The notes: a model not told the origin generated them from the letters alone. A DNA stretch of 46,330 nt from Raoultibacter timonensis (GCF_900240215.1 NZ_LT964681.1:93690-140019); one strand, 5' to 3'; shown: positions 33,150 through 41,598, counted from the first letter of the stretch. Made by a program: numbers and translations.

Positions 33150-33169
33150 TATAATGTTCCAAGCGGAAC
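33150..33169 (+). promoter_or_regulatory. Consensus -10 TATAAT and start-site dyad before the pseudo-Fic gene
   Basis: TATAAT at 33150-33155 is followed at once by GTTCC-AAGC-GGAAC (33156-33169), which would cover the transcription start. No good -35 lies at 17 bases. The layout suggests autorepression. Confidence 0.5.
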
Positions 33170-33209
33170 GAACAACCATGCTCGCATGCACTTGTCTTAG
33201 GGGGAGCCA

Positions 33210-34463
33210 ATGGAAATGCGCAGCTTATCCCGATACGAATCGATCTGCATCGACGGCTATACCGCAGGTCTTCTCTCTTCTTCAGAAATGGACTTGGTGA
33301 GGTTCGACGCGCTTGCATCCCAAAGCCAGCTCATGAGCGAAACCAGGCAGCAGCTGTTGCGTGTCGAGGCGCTTTCGTCCGTGAGCATCGATGGGAGACG
33401 TGTGAAATACCTCGACCTCCTTAAGCTGGAGGCTGCCATTCTCAACACCCCGTTCACCGACGACGACTGCACGAGGCTCTACCGCCTCGCGAACAAACTG
33501 GGGCTCGAAGACGCCTCGGGTGCCACCGTTTCCTACCGCTACATGCGAACCGTCGATTGGGTCGCGCGCAACATCGCGAAAGACACCGTCATCGATTCGG
33601 GCATCTTCGAAACGATCCGCGATCTGTACAACGAAAACGAGATCGAAGCCATCGCAAATCCGGAATCCCTCGATCCTCGCGAGCGAAGAGCGATCCGCAG
33701 GAAAGCGGAATCCGCCGAAAGCAGGCGACAAACGCCTGCGAAGGATGCGCTCATCGACGACTATATCGACCTTTTGAACGCAAACATATTAACCCCCTCG
33801 GCGCAAGCTGAAATCTCTCATGCCCAGCTGCAGCTGATCAAGCCCTACGAGGGAAACCTCGATGCATACGAACGAGTTTTTTCCCATCTGGTCTTCTACC
33901 GGCGAGGAGTCCTTACCAGCAGCATCGCTCCACTCGCCATCGGCCCGGCGCGAAACGTCACACGCCACGTTCAATCGCTCGTTTCGAACATGGAAGGTCT
34001 CGTCAACAGTAAGACTTCCGAAACGAGTATGCAAACGGATTTCCGACACAGTTCCTATTGCGCTGAAATGGCCGTGAAGACCGCCCACCTTTGCCAAAGC
34101 ATCCTTGCCGCCTATTGGCAGAGATGGCAGAAAAGCCTCAGCAAGACGCGGAGCGATTCAGCAACGCTCACGCTCGCCAAGCTATTCCTCGGATGGCCCT
34201 GCCTTACCATTGCAATTGCGTCAGAAAAAATCGGACGGGGGTTTTCAGCGACCAACAACGCCATGAAAGAGCTCACGGAAGCAGGAATAGTCCGCGAGAT
34301 ATCCCGCTTGTCGAAACACCGCCTGTTCTGCGCCGTCGACCTCGCCGAAACGCTTGAAAAGCTCATGGAGAAAGCAATCTCCTCCGAATTGCTCAACCGC
34401 GACAAGATACTCGACGCCATCCTGCAGCCCGAATACGGCGGGGATGCAGACGGGCGCTCGTAA
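33210..34463 (+). CDS. Fic-fold regulator with degenerate active site plus winged helix
   Basis: A 417-residue protein whose layout matches Fic family proteins. The N-terminal Fic_N-like region includes SSVSIDG (57-62), close to the inhibitory SxxxE(G/N) motif but with Asp for Glu. A central Fic fold reads ISHAQLQLIKPYEGNLDAYERVFSHLVFYRRGVL. A C-terminal winged helix spans ~316-378 (ATNNAMKELTEAGIVREI). The catalytic HPFxxGNGR loop is replaced by KPYEGNLDAYER (211-222), losing the histidine and the GNGR residues, so AMP transfer is not expected. This assignment is by pattern, and homology should be tested. It is divergent from molybdoenzyme cluster 2, which has no LuxR gene, so it probably regulates that cluster. 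GGGGGAG precedes the ATG. Confidence 0.7.
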   Translation: MEMRSLSRYESICIDGYTAGLLSSSEMDLVRFDALASQSQLMSETRQQLLRVEALSSVSIDGRRVKYLDLLKLEAAILNTPFTDDDCTRLYRLANKLGLEDASGATVSYRYMRTVDWVARNIAKDTVIDSGIFETIRDLYNENEIEAIANPESLDPRERRAIRRKAESAESRRQTPAKDALIDDYIDLLNANILTPSAQAEISHAQLQLIKPYEGNLDAYERVFSHLVFYRRGVLTSSIAPLAIGPARNVTRHVQSLVSNMEGLVNSKTSETSMQTDFRHSSYCAEMAVKTAHLCQSILAAYWQRWQKSLSKTRSDSATLTLAKLFLGWPCLTIAIASEKIGRGFSATNNAMKELTEAGIVREISRLSKHRLFCAVDLAETLEKLMEKAISSELLNRDKILDAILQPEYGGDADGRS

Positions 34464-34475
34464 AGCACCGAGCCG

Positions 34476-34895
34476 CTACATCGCACAATCGGGCTTGTTC
34501 ACCAGATCGGCAAGCGATACGCCATCGACGTACTGCTCGATCGTTTGATCGAGACCTTCCCAAAACGATATGGTGTTGCACTCGCCCCTGCGCGGGCATA
34601 CCCCGAAATCATCCTCGAGGCATGCAACCGGAGCGCAGCTGCCCTCGGCGGCCCGCAGCACGTCGCCTGCGGTCATCTCGGCAGCGGGCCGCGTGAGCAC
34701 ATATCCGCCCCGTGCGCCGCGCGTGCTCTTCAGCAGGCCGGCGCGCACCAGACTTCCTGCAAGCTGCTCAAGGTACTTGATAGAGATGGATTGACGCTCG
34801 GCGACCTCGCGCAGCGGCACGCGAGCGCCGTCGCCCTGTTCGGCGACGTCGATCATCAAGCGCAAGGCATAGCGTCCTTTGGTCGAAATCATCAT
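34476..34895 (-). CDS. Rrf2 family regulator (IscR/CymR-like)
   Basis: A 139-residue regulator starting MMISTKGRYALRLMIDVAEQ, with the Rrf2 helix-turn-helix (REVAERQSISIKYLEQLAGSLVRAGLLKSTRGARGGYVL). Cysteines 92, 100 and 106, plus Cys87, lie where IscR binds its Fe-S cluster, so it may sense cluster or cysteine status. ATG 34895 (or 34892) fits the family and has GGGGT upstream; the open frame extends further to 34961. It diverges from cysK-nifS-nifU and likely represses that operon through the palindrome at 35148-35170. Confidence 0.93.
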   Translation of the reverse strand: MMISTKGRYALRLMIDVAEQGDGARVPLREVAERQSISIKYLEQLAGSLVRAGLLKSTRGARGGYVLTRPAAEMTAGDVLRAAEGSCAPVACLEDDFGVCPRRGECNTISFWEGLDQTIEQYVDGVSLADLVNKPDCAM

Positions 34896-35074
34896 TGCGG
34901 TACCCCATCGTCTGATCCGGATTAGAAATACTTCTTGACGCCCGAAAACCGATGAACTCAATCATACGGTCGGTTCGGCGAGCATGGTAAAGCAGCCTTC
35001 ATTGTACCCGCCGCAAACCGCCGCAGGGGCACAAAGCACACATGTGGCTTCGAATTCTCGTCGCGTGGGCTTAT

Positions 35075-35093
35075 TTCCTACTATATTACTATG
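35075..35093. promoter_or_regulatory. Rrf2 operator-like site 1
   Basis: TTCCTACTATATTACTATG matches the left two-thirds of the second site (TTCCTAGTATATTACTGGG). It includes TATAGT on the minus strand, a possible -10 of the rrf2 gene, so it may mediate autoregulation. Confidence 0.55.
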
Positions 35094-35119
35094 TTTTTTC
35101 GACCATTCGGCAACATATC

Positions 35120-35170
35120 TTGACTTTTCCACTATTGCGAGTATCTTATTCCTAGTATATTACTGGGAAT
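35120..35170 (+). promoter_or_regulatory. cysK-nifS-nifU promoter with Rrf2 operator
   Basis: TTGACT (35120-35125) and TATCTT (35142-35147) are 16 bases apart. Directly downstream, 35148-35170 is a 23-base near-perfect palindrome: ATTCCTAGTA and TACTGGGAAT flank TAT, with 9 of 10 arm positions paired. A repressor there would block initiation. The form resembles CymR/Rrf2-type sites. The rest of the 310-base gap holds nothing else recognised. Confidence 0.75.
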
Positions 35171-35205
35171 TATGGTGACGTAAGACGAACGACGAGGAGC
35201 ACACC

Positions 35206-36126
35206 ATGTACGCACGGAACATCGACAACCTGATCGGCAACACCCCCCTACTCGATATATCGGGCATTGCGGGCGAGCAGGAGCCCGCACGAATACTCGG
35301 CAAATTCGAAGCCGCCAACCCCGGCGGAAGCATTAAGGACCGCATCGCCAAAGCGATGCTCGACGACGCCGAGGCCGAGGGCCTTATCGCCCCCGGCGGA
35401 CGCATCATCGAACCCACAAGCGGCAATACCGGCATCGGCCTTGCCATGCTCGCCGCAGCCAGGGGCTTCGGCCTCACACTCGTCATGCCTGAAACCATGA
35501 GCATCGAGCGCAGGAAGCTCTTGGCGGCATACGGCGCCGAACTCGTGCTGACCGAAGGCGCGAAGGGCATGCCCGGCGCCATCGCGAAAGCGGAAGAACT
35601 GCTCGGCGAAGACCCTGCAGCATTCATGCCGCGGCAGTTCGAGAACCCCGCCAATCCGCGCGTCCACTTCGAAACGACCGGACCCGAAATCTGGCGCGAC
35701 ACCGACGGCAACGTCGACGTGCTCGTCGCGGGCGTCGGCACCGGCGGCACGATCTCGGGCGCGGGCGCGTTCCTGAAGAACAAGAATCCCGATCTCTTCA
35801 TCGCGGCCGTCGAACCCGACGAGTCGCCCGTGCTCTCGGGCGGGCAATCGGGACCGCACAAGATCCAGGGCATCGGCGCGGGCTTCATACCCGACACGCT
35901 CGACACCGCGATATACGACGAGGTCGTCCGCATTCCCACCGCCGAGGCGTTCGCCGTCCAAGCCGAGCTCTCCCGCAACATCGGGGTGCTTGCGGGCATC
36001 TCGTCGGGCGCCGCTACGGCAGCCGCCCGCGCGCTTGCCCGAAGGCCCGAGTTCGCAGGCAAGACCATCGTCGTCGTACTGCCCGATACCGGAGAGCGCT
36101 ACCTATCCATGATCGAGCCGGAATAG
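35206..36126 (+). CDS. cysK: Cysteine synthase A
   Basis: Makes L-cysteine from O-acetylserine and sulfide with pyridoxal phosphate. The protein has 306 residues, the usual length. The PLP lysine is Lys44 in NPGGSIKDR, with TSGNTG at 71-76 and the phosphate-binding GVGTGGTISG near residue 180. IGAGFIPDTLD and GISSGAATAA are further family blocks. It leads an operon with nifS and nifU, so cysteine synthesis is tied to sulfur mobilisation. ACGAGGAG lies upstream of the ATG. Confidence 0.96.
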   Translation: MYARNIDNLIGNTPLLDISGIAGEQEPARILGKFEAANPGGSIKDRIAKAMLDDAEAEGLIAPGGRIIEPTSGNTGIGLAMLAAARGFGLTLVMPETMSIERRKLLAAYGAELVLTEGAKGMPGAIAKAEELLGEDPAAFMPRQFENPANPRVHFETTGPEIWRDTDGNVDVLVAGVGTGGTISGAGAFLKNKNPDLFIAAVEPDESPVLSGGQSGPHKIQGIGAGFIPDTLDTAIYDEVVRIPTAEAFAVQAELSRNIGVLAGISSGAATAAARALARRPEFAGKTIVVVLPDTGERYLSMIEPE

Positions 36127-36144
36127 CACCAAGGAGCATTCACC

Positions 36145-37332
36145 ATGAAGCAGATATATCTCGACAACGCGGCCACCACGCAGATGCGCCCCGAAGTCCT
36201 CGAAGCGATGATGCCGCACCTCACCGAAGCATACGGCAATGCGAGCTCGATCTATCCTCTCGGGGAAGAGGCGGCCGCAACGCTCGCCGAAGCGCGCCGC
36301 ACCGTTGCGCAGGCCATCAACGCCGATGATCGCGAGGTGTACTTCACTTCGGGCGGCAGCGAATCGGACAACTGGGCGCTCATCGCGACGGCTGAGGCAT
36401 ACGAGTCCAAAGGCCGCCACATCGTCACGAGCGCGATCGAGCACCACGCGATCCTCCATACGGCCGAATACCTCGAGAAACGCGGCTTCGAGATCACGTA
36501 TGTGCCGGTCGACGAGTTCGGCATCGTCTCCCCCGCCGCGCTCGAAGCGGCCATGAGGCCCGACACGATCCTCGTCTCGATCATGTTCGCCAACAACGAG
36601 ATCGGCACCGTCGAGCCCATCGCCGAGCTTGCAAAGATTGCCCACAACCACGGCGCGCTCTTCCATACCGATGCGGTTCAGGCGTTCGGGCATCTGCCTA
36701 TCGACGTCAAGGAAATGGGCATCGACCTGCTGTCGGCTTCGGCCCACAAGATCTACGGGCCGAAGGGCACGGGGCTCCTCTACATGAGAAAAGGCGTTCG
36801 AAGCAAGGCGTTCATCCACGGCGGCCAGCAGGAGCGCGGGCTTCGCGCGGGCACCGAGAACGTCGCGGGCATCGTCGGATTCGCCAAGGCGACCGAGCTC
36901 GCGTTAGCCGAGCAGGCAGAAGAGGCCGCCCGGCTGGGCGAGCTGCGCGATTACGCCATCGAGCGGATCGAACGCGAAATTCCGCACAGCCGCCTGAACG
37001 GCCACAGGCGCGAGCGCCTGCCCAACAACGTGAACTTCTCGTTCGAGTTCATCGAGGGCGAGGGCATGCTTCTGCAGCTCGCGTTCAAGGGCGTCAGCGC
37101 TTCGAGCGGATCGGCCTGCACCTCGGGATCGCTCGACCCGAGCCACGTGCTGCTGGCCATCGGGTTGCCCCACGAGATCGCGCACGGGTCGCTGCGCCTC
37201 ACGCTCGGACGCGACACCACCCGCGAGGACGTCGACTATACGATCGACGCGCTCAAGGGCACGATCGAGAACCTCCGCGCCATGAGCCCGCTGTACGAGG
37301 ACTTCCTCAAAGACCAGAAAAAGGCAAGTTAG
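36145..37332 (+). CDS. nifS: Cysteine desulfurase (NifS/IscS family)
   Basis: Takes sulfur from cysteine for Fe-S cluster assembly. The protein has 395 residues. The N-terminus is IYLDNAATTQMRPEVLEAM, the PLP lysine is Lys202 (SASAHKIYGPKG), and the catalytic cysteine is Cys325 in SGSACTSGSLDPSHVL. The long active-site loop places it in group I with NifS and IscS. AAGGAG precedes the ATG, 18 bases after cysK. It delivers persulfide sulfur to the adjacent NifU scaffold. Confidence 0.96.
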   Translation: MKQIYLDNAATTQMRPEVLEAMMPHLTEAYGNASSIYPLGEEAAATLAEARRTVAQAINADDREVYFTSGGSESDNWALIATAEAYESKGRHIVTSAIEHHAILHTAEYLEKRGFEITYVPVDEFGIVSPAALEAAMRPDTILVSIMFANNEIGTVEPIAELAKIAHNHGALFHTDAVQAFGHLPIDVKEMGIDLLSASAHKIYGPKGTGLLYMRKGVRSKAFIHGGQQERGLRAGTENVAGIVGFAKATELALAEQAEEAARLGELRDYAIERIEREIPHSRLNGHRRERLPNNVNFSFEFIEGEGMLLQLAFKGVSASSGSACTSGSLDPSHVLLAIGLPHEIAHGSLRLTLGRDTTREDVDYTIDALKGTIENLRAMSPLYEDFLKDQKKAS

Positions 37333-37394
37333 AAACCGAGCCGTCGCGCGAACGGCAACAGACCTGCAAGCAAAGAAACCGGAAGGAGCCGATC

Positions 37395-37850
37395 ATGGCT
37401 TTTGCCTATAGCGAAAAAGTAATGGACCACTTCACCAACCCGAGAAACGTTGGCGAGATAGAGAACTGCAGCGGATGCGGAACCGTCGGCAACGCCCAGT
37501 GCGGCGACATCATGCGCGTATACCTCGATATCGACGACAACCGCCGCATCCGCGACGTGAAGTTCAAGACCTTCGGGTGCGGCGCCGCCATCGCCACCTC
37601 TTCGATGGCCACCGAGCTCGTCAAGGGCAAGACGATCCAAGAAGCGCTCGAGGTCACGAACAAGGCGGTCATGGAAGCGCTCGACGGCCTGCCGCCCGTA
37701 AAGGTACACTGCTCGCTGCTCGCCGAAGAGGCGATTCATGCCGCGCTCTGGGATTACGCCGAACGCGAGGGAATCGTGATCGAGGGGCTCGAAAAGCCCA
37801 AGACCGACATTCACGAGCACGAAACCGAGCCGGAGTACGCCCTCGCATAG
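37395..37850 (+). CDS. nifU: Fe-S cluster scaffold NifU/IscU
   Basis: Scaffold on which clusters are built, 151 residues. The three ligand cysteines are Cys36 (AQCGD), Cys62 (FGCGAA) and Cys106 (VHCSLLAEEAI), at the same positions as in IscU. An additional N-terminal pair in NCSGCGT (25, 28) is common in NifU-like proteins of anaerobes. The HscA-binding LPPVK motif is also present (99-103). The last ~20 residues are acidic. It is last in the operon, with GGAAGGAG upstream. Confidence 0.96.
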   Translation: MAFAYSEKVMDHFTNPRNVGEIENCSGCGTVGNAQCGDIMRVYLDIDDNRRIRDVKFKTFGCGAAIATSSMATELVKGKTIQEALEVTNKAVMEALDGLPPVKVHCSLLAEEAIHAALWDYAEREGIVIEGLEKPKTDIHEHETEPEYALA

Positions 37851-37880
37851 CGGCTTCGGGGCCGTACCGAAACAGGTTCG

Positions 37881-37908
37881 AAGGCGGAGGGCTTCGGCTC
37901 TTCGCCTT
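37881..37908 (+). terminator. Hairpin after nifU
   Basis: AAGGCG (37881-37886) pairs with CGCCTT (37903-37908), with an inner GAG/CTC and a TTCG-type loop, 30 bases past the stop. TTTG follows. Probable terminator of the cysK operon. Confidence 0.55.
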
Positions 37909-38052
37909 TGAGCATTCGGCTTCGAGTTTATGCGCTCAGGACGCCTGGCTCCAGACCGATCGCGCCGCGAGCGAGAAGAGCGCGGCTGCCGCCCAGAGCC
38001 ATTGCAGCAGCGCGTCCAAGACTGGCGGCTAGCCCGTCAGCATCGACAGCGA

Positions 38053-39519
38053 TTACGCCTTTCCGAGCAAGCGACAACGCGCCTCGACCAAGTCGATCGC
38101 CTCCTGGTTCGAATGGATGTCGAGTTTACGGTAGATGTGCTGGATGTGCTTCTTGGTCGTGTTCTGCGAGATAAACAGCGTTTCCGATATATAGGGTCCG
38201 GTCCGTCCCCGCGCCATGAGAGAGAGCACCTCCGCTTCGCGCGGCGACAGCTCGAACTCCTGCTGCACCTGGGCGATGGCCGCATCGAAGAACCCATCGA
38301 ACGACGAGGGTTCCGATTGCGCGGCAGCCGATCCCTTCTCCCCCTCAACCCTCGCTATGCCCTCACCCGCACGCTCGCGGAATATCCATGCGAACGAAAG
38401 GCCGATGCATAGAAGTGAGAGGATCGAGCAACCGATCAGCAGGCCAGTAACGCTTTCGGCATACTGGGCGAGATACACGCCGACGAAGCCGCCTGCCGCA
38501 TACCCCGCATACAGCGCAGCGAAACCGACCCCGTATACCGAAACGGGCAAGACGTTCTGCCGATGGGATAGTTCGGCCAAACCCACGATAAGCGCGACGA
38601 ACCCGAAACGGTTGCCCATGACGACGAGCACGCTCCATACCGCATCGGCATGGAGAAACGGCGTGAGCACCATGGCGAACACGAACATGAGCGTAGCGAT
38701 GGCAATCGCTCCGGGAATGAACAGGTTGGCAAAGCGATCCCCATGGGGCAGAAACACCGCAAGGCAGAACAGCACTGCAAGGGCGCAGAGCGACCCGGCG
38801 GGAACAATCGCCGCATTGATGAACGTGTAGGAATGGGTGTACAGCACGCTTCGGAGCATGAAGTACATGACGCCGAACGCCGCCACCGCCACCGCGAGAA
38901 CCCACGTCCAAGCGAACGTCGGGGATTTGCCTTTCAGCTCCCGAGCGCTCTCGCGATACGGAGCGAAATGCAGCAAGACAGCGGCGAGCACTGGCAGCAG
39001 CGCCGTGGTAACCAGTAAAGCCGCAGACCCCATGGTCTGAACGCACACGTACTGTACGACCGCCGATACGGCATCGGCCACGAGCACGATGGAAAACGTC
39101 CGCCAACCTCCTATGGCGCCGAACCGCTCCGCCCACACGAGAATGAACCACGCGATGCTCAAGCCGAACGTCGCGATAAGGCAAGGGTTCGGCGTTTCTC
39201 CCGCTAGGCGCTGCAGGCACAAGACGATGCTCGACACCGATCCGATAATCGGCACCGCGATGCAGAGCGGCTTGAGGTAGAGCGTCCGCACGATGCCTTT
39301 GTGAGCGAGAAACGCCGCCAACGCGCACAGCAGGGCGACCGTAAGAAAGGCCGGCGACCACAGGATGGGTATCTCCCCAGCACCCTGGTACGCCGTCAGA
39401 TACCGGTCCCGCTCCATCGAATCCCATGCGACGTACATCATGTACCCGAGAACGACGATCATGCCGCCCCGCTTGAGGTCGTCCGCCGTCGACTTCACCG
39501 TTTGAAGAACGCGGCCCAT
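38053..39519 (-). CDS. Membrane-bound LuxR family regulator of the Tat flavin reductase
   Basis: A 488-residue regulator. About 12 hydrophobic helices occupy residues ~18-395. A linker (EGEKGSAAAQSEPSSFDGFFDAAIAQ) leads to the C-terminal LuxR domain, LSPREAEVLSLMARGRTGPYISETLFISQNTTKKHIQHIYRKLDIHSNQEAIDLV. AGGAGG is 5 bases before ATG 39519. Divergent from the flavin reductase at 39829, it repeats the arrangement at 6010-7678. An ACCC-N5-GGGT dyad in the shared gap matches the form found upstream of the first pair. Confidence 0.92.
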   Translation of the reverse strand: MGRVLQTVKSTADDLKRGGMIVVLGYMMYVAWDSMERDRYLTAYQGAGEIPILWSPAFLTVALLCALAAFLAHKGIVRTLYLKPLCIAVPIIGSVSSIVLCLQRLAGETPNPCLIATFGLSIAWFILVWAERFGAIGGWRTFSIVLVADAVSAVVQYVCVQTMGSAALLVTTALLPVLAAVLLHFAPYRESARELKGKSPTFAWTWVLAVAVAAFGVMYFMLRSVLYTHSYTFINAAIVPAGSLCALAVLFCLAVFLPHGDRFANLFIPGAIAIATLMFVFAMVLTPFLHADAVWSVLVVMGNRFGFVALIVGLAELSHRQNVLPVSVYGVGFAALYAGYAAGGFVGVYLAQYAESVTGLLIGCSILSLLCIGLSFAWIFRERAGEGIARVEGEKGSAAAQSEPSSFDGFFDAAIAQVQQEFELSPREAEVLSLMARGRTGPYISETLFISQNTTKKHIQHIYRKLDIHSNQEAIDLVEARCRLLGKA

Positions 39520-39602
39520 CCTGCCTCCTGTCGCACCCCGGCCCGACGATTCGAGCCGATTATAGCATTACCTTTTCATGTCGTTCGGCTCGATCGCCAA
39601 TT

Positions 39603-39615
39603 ACCCGATCAGGGT
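39603..39615. promoter_or_regulatory. Dyad ACCCGATCAGGGT, candidate LuxR operator
   Basis: Has the same ACCC-N5-GGGT form as the two dyads at 7546 and 7578, and lies in the other luxR/flavin-reductase intergenic region. It is 83 bases from the luxR start and 214 from the reductase start. It is surrounded by AT-rich DNA (39616-39635), which could hold a promoter. Nothing else was recognised in this 309-base gap. Confidence 0.4.
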
Positions 39616-39828
39616 GATAATAATTAAGTTTTTCCTGTTCAACCAAATGTTTCAGCAAATACCCCCATACAGGCCATTCTCCCCGCCCCCTTACCGCCCT
39701 ACGATAGCAGCCGCCAAGCGGGACGGATCGGACACGGGGTCCGATCGATATTTTGAGGGAACACGAGGGGTTGTACGGCAAGCGCGCATAGACCGCTTGG
39801 GCGCTCGCCGTCAGTCAAGGAGACCATC

Positions 39829-41598
39829 ATGGAAAACGTAATGAAAACCGAGCAGGGCCAAACCGCCGCGGGCCTGACGCGCCGCGGGTTTCTCGGAGCG
39901 CTCGGCGTAGCCGCCGCAGCTGCAGCGGGGGCATCGCTTGCGGGCTGCGCTCCGCAGGGAGCAACCGCAAACGCCGCCGTCGGCGTACCCGAGTCGTGGG
40001 ACTACGAATGCGACGTGGCCGTCGTCGGGTCGGGAACCGTGCTCACCGGTGCGGGCAAGGCTGCCGCCGAGGGCGATCGCGTGATCATCATCGAGGCCGC
40101 CGACAAAACCGGCGGCACGACGGCCACATCGAACGGCCAGACGTGGATGCCGCTCAACTCGACGGCGATGGCCGACGGGCTCGACAACCGCGACGACGCG
40201 CTCGCCTACGTCACGGCGACGGCTGCGGGCAAATCAACGTCCGAAATCCTCGATGCATTTTTAACCTATGGGCCTGAAGCCATCGACTTCCTCGCCGAAA
40301 CCGCCGATTTGTCCTGGGAGATCAGCCCCCGCATCGACTATCACTACGACGTGTTCCCCGGTGCGAAGGATCAGGTGCGCACCATAGCTCCCGTCGGCAA
40401 GCAGTCGACCGAAGCCGGCCAGATGACCGGGGCCTTCGGCACCACCTCGTCGGGCGCGTTCGTCACCGACCCGCTCGCCAACGGCATCGTCGAGAAGTAC
40501 GGCGGAGAGATACTCACCAACACGACCGCCAAACGCCTGATCACCCGCACGACCGATGATGGCACCGCCGAGGTCATCGGCCTGCAAGCCGAGACCAAGA
40601 ACGGCAAGACGATCAGCATCAAAGCGTCGAAGGCGGTCATCTTAGGTGCCGGCGGCTTCGGCTGGAACGACGACATGAAACGCCAGTACATGGAGATCCC
40701 CGCAAACCGCACGATGGAAGTTGCCACGTGCAAGGGCGAGGGCATCCTCATGGGGCAGGCGGTCGGTGCCGACCTCGACCTCATGTCCTATGCATGGGGC
40801 CAGGTCGTCTGCGTCGATCCTGCCGACATGCCCTATCACGAGTGGTGCGACGCCCCCACCGAATACAACGATTTCGGACTCGGCACGTTCTACGGCCTGA
40901 TGTGCAAGGCTGGATCGTGCGTACTCAACAAGTTCGGGCGCCGCTTCATGGACGAAGCCGTCGACTACGACTCGCTCTGGCATGGCTTCTGGGGCCGCGA
41001 TCTGGGCCTCTCGGGTGACGAAGAGGGTGCAACCTACGGAACGAGCTGGACGAACATCCCCGCGTTCTACATCTGCGACTCCACCGTCGCCGATGCTGAA
41101 AACTCGACCATGCGCGACGCAAACGGCGACGTATGCTCCTGGGTGGCCTACCAGGCCGACACCCTCGAGGCACTGCTCGACCAGATTCCCTTCCGCGATG
41201 CCTACGCTCGCGAAACCGCCCTCAAAACCATCCAGTCGTACAACGAGTACGCTGCGCAAGGCGTCGATCCCGAATTCCATCGCGGCGAGACGAAATGGGA
41301 CCAGGGCGGCACCTCGCGACCCGAATCGTGCCTCGCCCCCATCGAGGCGGGCCCGTTCTACTGCGTCATCTGCGAGCCGTACCCAATGTGCACGAAGGGC
41401 GGTTTGAAGGTAAACGAGAAGGCCGAGGTCATCAGCGTCACGGGCGAGGTCATCCCGCGCCTGTACGCCTCGGGCAACAACGCCGGCATCGGCGGGCCCG
41501 GCCTGTTCTACAACGGCGCGGGCGGCACGCTCGGCCCCGGATTCGCCTTCTCCTACATCGCCGGAATGAACGCCACGGCGCTCTCACCCTGGGAATAA
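39829..41598 (+). CDS. Tat-exported lipoprotein FAD-dependent reductase (flavocytochrome c-like)
   Basis: A 589-residue extracytoplasmic reductase. The signal has twin arginines (LTRRGFLGA, Arg18-Arg19) and ends in the lipobox LAGC (Cys40), so it is folded before export and then lipid-anchored. The FAD domain begins at ~62 with VAVVGSGT and IIIEAADKTGGTT; IKASKAVILGAGGFGWN and PRLYASGNNAGIGGPG are later flavin-contact blocks. Unlike the reductase at 7678 it has no FMN-binding domain and no haem motif, so it must receive electrons from a separate carrier. The C-terminal GGPGLFYNGAGGTLGPGFAFSYIAG resembles the 3-oxosteroid dehydrogenase/fumarate reductase superfamily. Substrate unknown. AAGGAG precedes ATG 39829. 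Confidence 0.9.
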   Translation: MENVMKTEQGQTAAGLTRRGFLGALGVAAAAAAGASLAGCAPQGATANAAVGVPESWDYECDVAVVGSGTVLTGAGKAAAEGDRVIIIEAADKTGGTTATSNGQTWMPLNSTAMADGLDNRDDALAYVTATAAGKSTSEILDAFLTYGPEAIDFLAETADLSWEISPRIDYHYDVFPGAKDQVRTIAPVGKQSTEAGQMTGAFGTTSSGAFVTDPLANGIVEKYGGEILTNTTAKRLITRTTDDGTAEVIGLQAETKNGKTISIKASKAVILGAGGFGWNDDMKRQYMEIPANRTMEVATCKGEGILMGQAVGADLDLMSYAWGQVVCVDPADMPYHEWCDAPTEYNDFGLGTFYGLMCKAGSCVLNKFGRRFMDEAVDYDSLWHGFWGRDLGLSGDEEGATYGTSWTNIPAFYICDSTVADAENSTMRDANGDVCSWVAYQADTLEALLDQIPFRDAYARETALKTIQSYNEYAAQGVDPEFHRGETKWDQGGTSRPESCLAPIEAGPFYCVICEPYPMCTKGGLKVNEKAEVISVTGEVIPRLYASGNNAGIGGPGLFYNGAGGTLGPGFAFSYIAGMNATALSPWE

